The position numbers and the translations under genes are program-made. Below are positions 26,213 to 34,593 of a stretch of DNA of 64,000 nt, piece after piece. The notes under the pieces are model-generated. The model saw nothing but the letters and a program-made list of their open reading frames with translations. It was not told the origin of the DNA and made no database searches. Positions within the stretch are counted from its first letter, which is position 1. Each line of letters opens with the position of its first letter. Origin of the DNA: Bacillota bacterium (GTDB lineage: Bacteria; Bacillota; Clostridia; DSM-8532); the NCBI GenBank assembly GCA_023415825.1, contig JAEZJF010000019.1, forward strand, positions 116,173 to 180,172. The letters run 5' to 3'.

Positions 26213-29200
26213 ATGAGAAAAAAGATCAGGAGTTCAACAAAATCATTTCTAGCAGTGTTCTTATGTGTTTCCATGATTGTGAGCCTATTTATCGGTGACA
26301 GCGCATTAGCTTTCATAACGGACTTCGGTTCAACACATATCTTTTATAATGAGGAACGTGAAATTGGCAAAGGCGTTGTCCTCAACAATTGGCAAGGCAG
26401 AAATCCCGATGGCACGCCCAAGCTGGGACATACGATAACCTTTAATCCAAACAGCTCCGATGCCATGCTCGTCGTATCTTCAGGCAGCAATACCAGCAGC
26501 AGGAAAACGTTGAGCGCTCTTGCGGCAAGTATGGAGAAACAAGGGGTTAAGGTTATTGGCGGTATTAACGGGGACTTCTATAATCTCACTACTGCCGTTC
26601 CTATCGGGGTAGTCGTTACAGATGGACGACTCATTAGTTCCAATAATCCCGGATGGAATGGTATAGGCTTCAAGGAAGATGGATCGGTAGTATTGGGTGC
26701 TCCCGACTTTAACATTAAGGGAATTTATAATGAGTCGGAGTTTCAGATAAGCCGGTTTAACAAGGTTCAGTCGGAAATAGGCCCCTTCCTTTACAGCAAG
26801 GATTATGGTGCCAATACAGGAACAACAGTTCCGAGCCTGGAGATTGTTCTGGATATTACTATGGGTGAACTGGCTATCGGCAGTATGGTTGTTGCCACAG
26901 TCTCCGACATCCGGATGAATGCTACGGCTACACCCATTGGAGATAACCAACTCGTGCTTTCGGTAAGAAACGATAAACCGGGCTATGCGCTTATGTCTCA
27001 ATTTAAGATAGGCGATGGGATACAGATTCAGTTTAATGATCCCAGCGGTAAATGGATCGGCGTTAAGCAGGTTGTTGGCGGAGATAAAATTCTGATTCGC
27101 GATGGCGCTATTGTAAGTGGCCTTGCCACAAAGGACTTTAATCCCTTTTCGGCCATTGGCGTCAAGTCAAACGGAGATGTGGTCTTGTATCAAGTGGATG
27201 GCAGAACTGATGCCAGTCAGGGTGTATCAAGCTCTGAGGCTGCCCAATTCCTTCGCAATTTGGGTTGTGTCCAGGCCATTAAGCTTGATGGGGGCGGATC
27301 CTCTGCCATTCTGGCCAGAATGCCCGGTTATGACAGCTCAAGCCTCATCAACAATCCCTCTGATGGCAGGGAAAGAGCCAATGCCAACGGCATTCTTCTT
27401 GTTTCGAAGCAAAGTGTCGCCATAAAGAATGGAACAGCCCAGGTTAATCCTGAGGCTCAGAAGCTTCATCTGTATCCCGCTAAAGCTTATGCGCTGCCAA
27501 ATTCGATCCTGCAATACACCGTTCGCGCAACTGATGAGTATTTCTTCCCCACAGCCCTGCCCCAAAATATCACATGGGGTAGCGCCGCAGGGACTATGGA
27601 TAATAACGGGAAACTGACAATAAATACATCCCCCGGAGAATACCAGGTTATGGTGGGAAGTGGTACCGTTTATGGTTCCGCACAGCTTACAGTATTGAGC
27701 AGCGTAACATCCCTCAGACCTTCAAACAGTGTTGTTACCCTTTCTCCGGGTTCAAGTATAGATCTTAGCTGCAGTGCCTACTATCAGGATATCAAGGTAG
27801 CTAGCAGCGATAACGCTTTCAACTGGCGGGTTGAAGGTAATATGGGAACCATTACCCAGGACGGAGTCTTCACCCTTGCCCAAGGTGCCAAGGGTAAAGG
27901 CCGGATTATTGTCAGCTATGGAAATGTCTCCGCATCCATTGACATCGTTGCGGGTGATTCACCAAATGATATAGAGGACTTTGAAAACGGAACAGCTTGG
28001 GGATCCTCCATCGTTCGTGCGAATTCAGGGAGTGCAGCCGTCGTAAAGGATGCATCACTGGCCCGTTCAGGCAGCGGTCTTCTCAAGGTTAACTATGATT
28101 TCACCCTTGAAGCAGGCGTTGAGAAGGGTGTGGCGGGCGTTTATGCCTTCAGGCTTGACCCCAATACAAAACAGCAGACCGGAATAGTTCTTGCTAACAA
28201 TCCCTCGGCAATAGGCATGTGGATTTACGGTGATAACAGCAAGACCTGGATCAGAGGTAAAGTGAAGGACGGAAACGGTCAATCCTTTGATATTGATTTC
28301 ACGCCCGATTACAGGACCGACACAAAGACCGGCGGTGTGGATTGGACAGGCTGGAAGTATGTTGAAGCCACTATACCGTCTAGCAGAAAAGGACCTTTCA
28401 CTTTGGAAACACCTATTCGTATCATGTGCTCACGGGATGAGATGCGAAACAAGGGAACCCTGTATTTTGATCAGATACGTGCTGTTTACGGCGTCAGCAA
28501 CATAGACACCCAGGCCCCCGTGGTCAATGTGGCATCACCTCTTAACGGATCGGTTATCAAGACAGGCAAGGTTTCCCTGCAAGCCGTGATTTCAGACAAT
28601 CTTTCCGGCGTTGATGTCAAGAGCATTCAGGTGCTCCTGGACTATGCAGCCGTGGGTTTTGACGTTACCACAAACGGCGCAGTAACCCTGAAAGGCGAGT
28701 TGGGCACCACTCTTCCTCTGGCGGATGGTTACCATAACCTTACCTTTAACTACTCGGATGTCTCCGGCAACAAGGGAACAACCACTGTGACCTTTATGGT
28801 GGATACGGGAGCACCCCAACTAATAGCCTCCACAGGTTCAACCTTTATGGAAGGCGGTAATTTCACCACTACTATTAGTATTAAAAACCCAAAGAACCTT
28901 AGAAAGATATATACAGTTTTCAATTACAATCCCGCACAGGTGGATGTGGTGGATGCAGATGCCAAGGCAGCCGGCAAGCAGGTGGCTTTGGAGGCCTGGG
29001 CTAAAAAGGGCAAGGTTATAAGCCACGTGGTTGACGAAAAGAATGGAAGGATTGTTATTGAAATTGACAATCTCACCAACCTATCCTCCAGTGAGCTAAC
29101 CAAGCTTGCCACCATTACGTTTAAGCCTAAGAGCACTACCGACACCACTCAGGTCAAGCTGGCCCTGGGAGCCATGATTGTGGGTAAGAATCCGGCTAGT

Positions 29201-30721
29201 CAGCGCTTTACAGTACCTGACATGAATGCCAGCCTGGGATATGAGCTTACTCTTAAAGCTACGGGTACGGCAGAGGGTGAGACTACTATATTTACCGTTA
29301 CCGACAAAAACGGTGCTCCTGTCGAAGGGGCGGGGCTTTATTTAGATAATGGTCAAAACGCTCTTTGGTCCACCGACAAGGGAGGAAAAATTGAAACGAC
29401 AATTCTGACCCGGCTTCCTGTGGGAACCGCAGTCACAGTGAGGGCTAAAAAGGATGGATTGATTAGCAATAAGCTCACTTTTACCATCGGCAATAAGAGT
29501 ATAAGTCAGGGTGCGGGCCAAAGTGCAAACCAAGGCACTGGCCAAAATACTAATCAAAGTACCGGTCAGGGTTCCAGCCAAAGTGCAAGCCTGGCTCCTC
29601 AAAACCTTGCATTATCCCTTATGCCCGAGCCTGGCGCGATTGCTTTAAATTACGTTACACCTATGGATCAGACGGGAACTGTCGTGCAATATGAAGAAGA
29701 AAGGACCTTTACAGGGTCCTTTTCTTTATCAGGGAATGTAAAGGGATCGGATCGCGAGTCTGCTCTTATCAATATCGATAAGACCGAGTATGTCCGCATG
29801 CACTCTGCTACTCTGGCTAATTTGAAGCCGGGGACAACCTATTTCTATCGGGTGGGAGATACAACAGGCAAGTTCAGCCCTGTGTATAAATTCAAGACCC
29901 CGGACTATGATAATGCGTACTCCTTTGCGTTTGTAACAGATCCTCAGGCTGCCAATGCAGCGTCTTATCAAGTATTTGGAGATGTCCTCAACAGAGCTGC
30001 TGAGAAAGCTGTTAATCCTGCTTTTATTTTATTTGGCGGCGATTTGGCAGACAGAGGCGGAAACAGAGGGCAATGGGATATGATGTTTAAAGCGGGAGCG
30101 GAGGTTTTTTCAAGTCTTCCCGTCATGGCTGTTCCAGGTAATCATGAATACTATGACGATGCCGATCTCACTCATTTTAAATCCTTTTTTACCCTTCCGG
30201 AGAATGGACCGGAGGGCTACAAGGAAACGGCCTACTCTTTCCAGACCAAAGACGCGCTCTTTCTGACACTGGATACGCAGAAGAACATATCGAAGCAGCT
30301 GCAATGGTTGGAAGAGACCTGCAAGGCCTCGAATAAGAAATGGAAGATTGTCATGATGCACAGGGGTATTTATTCGGGATTTTATGACGAGGCGGAGCTT
30401 AGAAAAGTAATTGCGCCTGTCTTTGATCGTGTTGGTATTGACCTGGTGCTAAATGGCCACGACCATACCTACCTTCGTACGACCATGAAAGACGGGAAAA
30501 AGGTTGCCCCAGGTGCAGGAACCACTTATATAACAGGTGGCAGCTCGGCTAAAAAATATTATGACGCTGAAAAAAGAGCCTGGACGGAAGTGCTATATGA
30601 CACTAACAACCCGGTATTTACCACCTTCAAGGTTTTTGGCGACAAAATCTCAGTTGTATCGTACCATATAGAAAATGGTATAACAGTGGAACATGATAGT
30701 TTTGACATCTTAAAAAAGTAA
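26213..30721 (+). CDS. Giant secreted protein: phosphodiester glycosidase, cohesin-like domain and purple-acid-type phosphatase
   Basis: Protein of 1502 residues. A Sec signal ending SALAF is followed by: a NAGPA-type phosphodiester glycosidase domain (~85-400, motif IKLDGGGSSAI near 357); Ig-like segments (~415-585); a jelly-roll carbohydrate-binding-like domain (~582-765); an Ig-like domain (~766-868); a cohesin-like domain (~868-1005); a beta domain; a Gln/Ser/Gly-rich linker (~1096-1126); a purple-acid-phosphatase N-domain (~1130-1235); and a metallophosphatase domain with GGDLADRG, GNHEYYDD, MMHRG and NGHDHTY. It has no anchor or dockerin that can be seen. A plausible role is removing phosphodiester-linked sugars from wall or surface polymers and then freeing the phosphate (inference). 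CAGGGGG precedes the ATG. Confidence 0.85.
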   Translation: MRKKIRSSTKSFLAVFLCVSMIVSLFIGDSALAFITDFGSTHIFYNEEREIGKGVVLNNWQGRNPDGTPKLGHTITFNPNSSDAMLVVSSGSNTSSRKTLSALAASMEKQGVKVIGGINGDFYNLTTAVPIGVVVTDGRLISSNNPGWNGIGFKEDGSVVLGAPDFNIKGIYNESEFQISRFNKVQSEIGPFLYSKDYGANTGTTVPSLEIVLDITMGELAIGSMVVATVSDIRMNATATPIGDNQLVLSVRNDKPGYALMSQFKIGDGIQIQFNDPSGKWIGVKQVVGGDKILIRDGAIVSGLATKDFNPFSAIGVKSNGDVVLYQVDGRTDASQGVSSSEAAQFLRNLGCVQAIKLDGGGSSAILARMPGYDSSSLINNPSDGRERANANGILLVSKQSVAIKNGTAQVNPEAQKLHLYPAKAYALPNSILQYTVRATDEYFFPTALPQNITWGSAAGTMDNNGKLTINTSPGEYQVMVGSGTVYGSAQLTVLSSVTSLRPSNSVVTLSPGSSIDLSCSAYYQDIKVASSDNAFNWRVEGNMGTITQDGVFTLAQGAKGKGRIIVSYGNVSASIDIVAGDSPNDIEDFENGTAWGSSIVRANSGSAAVVKDASLARSGSGLLKVNYDFTLEAGVEKGVAGVYAFRLDPNTKQQTGIVLANNPSAIGMWIYGDNSKTWIRGKVKDGNGQSFDIDFTPDYRTDTKTGGVDWTGWKYVEATIPSSRKGPFTLETPIRIMCSRDEMRNKGTLYFDQIRAVYGVSNIDTQAPVVNVASPLNGSVIKTGKVSLQAVISDNLSGVDVKSIQVLLDYAAVGFDVTTNGAVTLKGELGTTLPLADGYHNLTFNYSDVSGNKGTTTVTFMVDTGAPQLIASTGSTFMEGGNFTTTISIKNPKNLRKIYTVFNYNPAQVDVVDADAKAAGKQVALEAWAKKGKVISHVVDEKNGRIVIEIDNLTNLSSSELTKLATITFKPKSTTDTTQVKLALGAMIVGKNPASQRFTVPDMNASLGYELTLKATGTAEGETTIFTVTDKNGAPVEGAGLYLDNGQNALWSTDKGGKIETTILTRLPVGTAVTVRAKKDGLISNKLTFTIGNKSISQGAGQSANQGTGQNTNQSTGQGSSQSASLAPQNLALSLMPEPGAIALNYVTPMDQTGTVVQYEEERTFTGSFSLSGNVKGSDRESALINIDKTEYVRMHSATLANLKPGTTYFYRVGDTTGKFSPVYKFKTPDYDNAYSFAFVTDPQAANAASYQVFGDVLNRAAEKAVNPAFILFGGDLADRGGNRGQWDMMFKAGAEVFSSLPVMAVPGNHEYYDDADLTHFKSFFTLPENGPEGYKETAYSFQTKDALFLTLDTQKNISKQLQWLEETCKASNKKWKIVMMHRGIYSGFYDEAELRKVIAPVFDRVGIDLVLNGHDHTYLRTTMKDGKKVAPGAGTTYITGGSSAKKYYDAEKRAWTEVLYDTNNPVFTTFKVFGDKISVVSYHIENGITVEHDSFDILKK

Positions 30722-30815
30722 TACTGGAAGAAGTGTGGATTACTGAGGCAATGCGGGCTTGAACGAAAGACTGGCCTTCGGAATATGATGATACAAAGAC
30801 CTCCCGGAGGGTAGT

Positions 30816-31013
30816 ATGGGCTGTGTGAATCTCGGATTTGATATCAATAAACTGGTCTTAATTAGCGCCATTGTTACGCTTTTGGGAGACTTCCTGGCCT
30901 TGCTGGCAGCCTATCAACAATTTTGTGATGCTTTCGAGAATAAAACAAATACTGGCCAAGCTCAGCAAGAAACCCTGATCGAAAATGATTTGAGAGTTCG
31001 CCGGATATTTTAA
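30816..31013 (+). CDS. Small hypothetical membrane-associated protein
   Basis: Protein of 65 residues with GGAGGG five bases before the ATG. A hydrophobic stretch (KLVLISAIVTLLGDFLALLA) covers residues 12-31 and a polar, charged tail follows. Small clostridial proteins of this style with an NKLVLISA-like start are familiar hypotheticals, but no function is known to me. It ends just before a terminator, so it may be an independent unit. Confidence 0.55.
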   Translation: MGCVNLGFDINKLVLISAIVTLLGDFLALLAAYQQFCDAFENKTNTGQAQQETLIENDLRVRRIF

Positions 31014-31038
31014 CATAACATAGAGCCTTAAATGCTTT

Positions 31039-31089
31039 ACTTCACCGTGTTTTACTGTTAGAATAGTAAACTGGTGAAGTTTTTTTTTA
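31039..31089 (+). terminator. Intrinsic terminator before pyruvate kinase
   Basis: ACTTCACC pairs with GGTGAAGT and an inner TTTACT with AGTAAA, followed by nine Ts. It closes the small gene upstream and separates it from pyk. Confidence 0.8.
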
Positions 31090-31122
31090 TTGCGAAAAAT
31101 AACATGAAAGGTTCATAAATAA

Positions 31123-32883
31123 ATGAGAAAAACAAAAATTATTTGTACCCTCGGTCCCGCTGTTGAAGACGAGCATATCCTGAGAAGCCTTATAACTGAG
31201 GGGATGGATGTGGCAAGGCTCAATTTTTCCCATGGCAGCCATGAGGAGCATTTAAAGCGCGTTATAACACTTAGAAAGGTCCGGGAAGAAATGAAAAAGC
31301 CTGTGGCCTTGCTTTTGGATACAAAGGGGCCTGAGATCAGACTCGGTCAATTTGAAAATGGGGGCATAGAGCTCCATACCAATGACAGGTTTACCTTGAC
31401 CACCGAGAATTGCATGGGAACTAAAGAGAAGGCATCAGTGTCGTATCAGAATTTGCCTCAGATTGTTAAAAGAGGTGACAGAATTCTTATAGACGATGGT
31501 CTTTTGGAATTAAAGGTTACCGAATGCACAGACACTGAAATTGTCTGCAAGGTCATGAACAGTGGTGTTATTAAGGACAAGAAGAGCCTCAATGTACCGG
31601 GTGTAAAGCTGGACATGCCTTATCTTTCCAAGAAGGATGTAGAGGATATCCTTTTCGCCATAAAACATGATTTTGACTATATAGCAGCCTCATTTACCCG
31701 AACTGCCGCCGATATCATTGATATAAGAAAGCTTCTTGAAAAAAATGGCGGCAGTGATATCCATATCATTGCCAAGATTGAGAACGGCGAAGGCGTGGAA
31801 AATATTGATGAAATACTCATGGCCAGCGACGGTATTATGGTTGCCCGCGGTGATATGGGCGTCGAAATTGACTATAATGAGCTTCCCAGAATTCAGAAGA
31901 TGCTTATTAAAAAGTCCATGATCCACGGTAAAAAATCCATAACTGCAACCCAGATGCTGGACTCCATGATCACGAAGCCAAGACCAACCCGTGCAGAGAT
32001 CAGCGACGTGGCCAATGCCATCTATGATGGAACCAGCGCTATCATGCTTTCGGGTGAGACTTCCATCGGCAAGTATCCTATTGAAAGCGTCCGTACCATG
32101 GCCAAGATTGCTGAAAGTACTGAGTCGGCCATCCATTATAAGAAGCGTTTTCGCCATATGGAGCTGGAAGAATCCATCTCCAATGTTACCAATGCCATCA
32201 GCCATGCCACTTGTACCACAGCTCATGATTTGGATGCATCCGCTATTATCACGCTTACCAAGACAGGCAGTACAGCACGCATGATCTCCAAATACCGCCC
32301 CGAATGTCCCATAATCGGATGTACCACCAATGAAAAGGTCTGCCGCCAGTTGTCCATGTCCTGGGGGGTTATTCCTGTCCTGTATGAAGAAAAGCAGACA
32401 AGTGACGAGCTCTTTGAACATGCTGTGGAAAAGGCTGTTGAGACCGGTTTGGTTAAGTGCGGCGACCTGGTGGTACTGACTGCAGGGATGCCCATTGGTA
32501 TTCCCGGCATGACCAATATTTTAAAGGTCCACATAGTAGGAAATATTCTGACAAGAGGTATTGGTGTCACACAGAAGGCTGCGGTGGGTACCCTCTGTGT
32601 ATGCAAAAATGAAGAAGAGGCACTGAAAGACTTCAATGGCGGAGAAATTCTCGTCATACCTGAGACCTCCAATAAGCTTATGAGCCTCTTAAGAAGAGCC
32701 AAAGGAATTATTACCGAGAAGGGTAATCTTACGTCCCATGCAGCCATAGTTGGCCTAAGTCTTGATATACCCGTTATTTGCGGGGCTGAGCATGCCACTG
32801 ATGTCTTAAGAAGCGGAACAACCGTTACACTGGATGCTGCCACGGGACTGGTCTATACGGGCCTTAAAGAAGGAAATGCTTAA
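31123..32883 (+). CDS. pyk: Pyruvate kinase with C-terminal PEP-utilising domain
   Basis: Protein of 586 residues, about 110 longer than the basic enzyme. MRKTKIICTLGPAVEDE opens the barrel, and IAKIENGEGVENIDEI and the nearby MVARGDMGVEI hold catalytic residues. The last ~100 residues form the phosphohistidine-type domain of PEP synthases with LTSHAAIVG (His539); this extra domain is typical of Bacilli and Clostridia. It makes pyruvate and ATP from PEP and ADP. The GAAAGG site is 11 bases upstream of the ATG. Its end overlaps the convergent gene by four bases. Confidence 0.95.
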   Translation: MRKTKIICTLGPAVEDEHILRSLITEGMDVARLNFSHGSHEEHLKRVITLRKVREEMKKPVALLLDTKGPEIRLGQFENGGIELHTNDRFTLTTENCMGTKEKASVSYQNLPQIVKRGDRILIDDGLLELKVTECTDTEIVCKVMNSGVIKDKKSLNVPGVKLDMPYLSKKDVEDILFAIKHDFDYIAASFTRTAADIIDIRKLLEKNGGSDIHIIAKIENGEGVENIDEILMASDGIMVARGDMGVEIDYNELPRIQKMLIKKSMIHGKKSITATQMLDSMITKPRPTRAEISDVANAIYDGTSAIMLSGETSIGKYPIESVRTMAKIAESTESAIHYKKRFRHMELEESISNVTNAISHATCTTAHDLDASAIITLTKTGSTARMISKYRPECPIIGCTTNEKVCRQLSMSWGVIPVLYEEKQTSDELFEHAVEKAVETGLVKCGDLVVLTAGMPIGIPGMTNILKVHIVGNILTRGIGVTQKAAVGTLCVCKNEEEALKDFNGGEILVIPETSNKLMSLLRRAKGIITEKGNLTSHAAIVGLSLDIPVICGAEHATDVLRSGTTVTLDAATGLVYTGLKEGNA

Positions 32884-34490
32884 TGAGTCAGGTATTCCAG
32901 AATTTCTGGCAGACTTTTTCCTTTAATTCCGGACCGAATAACTTCGATTTCTTTTTTAATAATCTCGTTTAGGGCTTTTTGCCCTAAAACTTCTACAGGA
33001 GCAAGATCATCTGTCAGGATGAGGCTTGCTTCTGTCATTTCTACAAGACTATCCTTGATATAGCGAGAAATCCTGTATAGATCGTGATCCTTAGGAATGA
33101 GCGCTTCAATATTCCGACTGTAATTCTCAATCATATCGGTATCATCGCTGATAAACAGAAGGGAATTGGTTACTACACTCAAATCAGCCCTGTAAACTTT
33201 GTTAAAGATGCTTTTAACGGTGTTTGCCAGATATTCGGGAACACCCGTAAAGTCGCCTGATTTCATATTAATATTGACAATAAGGATACCGCCGGGTTTT
33301 AAATGGTCTTTGACTATTTTAAAGAACTCCTGGCTGGACATATGAAAAGGGACGGTAATATCCTGATAAGCGTCGGCAAGGATAATGTCATATTTTCGGG
33401 CGTCGGGTGTTAAGAAAAAACTTCGACCGTCGTTAATGAATACATTGGCTTCTTCTTTCTTTAGATTAAAATACTCGGTAGCGAGGTCGGCGATCTTTCC
33501 GTCTATTTCAACCGCATCGGTGGTGACATTGGGAATATATTTTTTTAGCTGTTTGGGAAAGGTGCCGGTACCAAGCCCTAGCACCAAAACATCCAGGTTT
33601 TTATCTTCGGACATGTCCTTCAAAAAATAGGGAGCCATCAGGGCATATTCATAATAGTAGCCTGAAAGTGATCCGTCCTTTTTATAAATAGACTGAACAC
33701 CAAAGGCGACATTGGTCGAAAGAATGACGGAATCCTCCTTGTCTTCCACCTGCAGATAATTATAAATGGATTGACCCTCATATGCGAGATCCGGTCTCCA
33801 GAAGGCGAAGGAATCAGTAAAGGGTGTGAACAGAAGAACCAGAAGCACAAGGGCGGTTATGCTGTTGCGAAGGGCATTTTTCCTTGTGAACAGGAAATAG
33901 AGGGCACAGACAATATTCAAAAGCAGTGCAAAAAGAAAAAAGGTTTTGCCCGTTCCGATGGTTGGCAGAGTGAAAAAGGTCGGAACAAAGGTTCCAATTA
34001 TACTTCCGATAGTTCCCATAGCATAGATTTGCCCTACGATTCGCCCGCTGTTTTCCAAGTCCTTGATGCCAAGCTTGACCAGATAGGGAGAGACCATGCC
34101 AAGAAGAATCATGGGCAGAGAAAAAATGATGAGACTGGAAAGTGCCGAGCCTGCCAGTACAAGCTGGCCGCCGGGCAAAAACAGCATGAGTGCTCCTGTT
34201 ATAAGGGCAATTATGTACTTGCCCACGAAAGGAATAAGAGCAATCCACACCGAAGCAATCCAGATGTACCAATAAAGACGGTTCAGACTCTTATGCTTGT
34301 CCGCGCTTCGGCCTCCCAGAATATTACCGATACTCATACAAATCATAATAAGGCCGATGATGATCGTCCAGACAATTTGGGAGGAACTGAAATACGGAGC
34401 CAGAAGCCTTGAACAGGATAATTCTACGGCCATAACTGTCATACCCGACAAAAATGAGGTAATGTAAAGAATGAGATTGTTTTTCTTCAT
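32880..34490 (-). CDS. Membrane-fused spermidine-synthase-like protein
   Basis: Protein of 536 residues. Residues 1 to about 215 hold some seven hydrophobic segments resembling the MFS-like part of fused polyamine synthases. The C-terminal half is a SAM-methyltransferase-fold spermidine synthase domain with VLVLGLGTGTFP near residue 300, AVEIDGKI, INDGRSFF and the catalytic-region ILADAYQD. GAGGAG lies upstream of the ATG. Polyamine aminopropyl transfer is the family activity, but many membrane-fused members are uncharacterised. It is convergent with pyk and overlaps it by four bases. Confidence 0.85.
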   Translation of the reverse strand: MKKNNLILYITSFLSGMTVMAVELSCSRLLAPYFSSSQIVWTIIIGLIMICMSIGNILGGRSADKHKSLNRLYWYIWIASVWIALIPFVGKYIIALITGALMLFLPGGQLVLAGSALSSLIIFSLPMILLGMVSPYLVKLGIKDLENSGRIVGQIYAMGTIGSIIGTFVPTFFTLPTIGTGKTFFLFALLLNIVCALYFLFTRKNALRNSITALVLLVLLFTPFTDSFAFWRPDLAYEGQSIYNYLQVEDKEDSVILSTNVAFGVQSIYKKDGSLSGYYYEYALMAPYFLKDMSEDKNLDVLVLGLGTGTFPKQLKKYIPNVTTDAVEIDGKIADLATEYFNLKKEEANVFINDGRSFFLTPDARKYDIILADAYQDITVPFHMSSQEFFKIVKDHLKPGGILIVNINMKSGDFTGVPEYLANTVKSIFNKVYRADLSVVTNSLLFISDDTDMIENYSRNIEALIPKDHDLYRISRYIKDSLVEMTEASLILTDDLAPVEVLGQKALNEIIKKEIEVIRSGIKGKSLPEILEYLTH

Positions 34491-34593
34491 TTTCTTATCT
34501 CCTCTGAAGTGTCTTGTTCATCTTCTATTCACGAATATACTCATATTATCATTAATTGCTTCGATTGTAAAAAGGTGTTTGCAAAACGGTATA

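Noticed and set aside
31690..32421. Minus-strand frame of 243 codons opposite pyruvate kinase
   Set aside because: It is a shadow of the conserved pyk codons with no family match.
33771..34412. Plus-strand frame of 213 codons opposite the spermidine-synthase-like gene
   Set aside because: It is antisense to a clearly conserved gene, its composition is not protein-like and it has no ribosome site.
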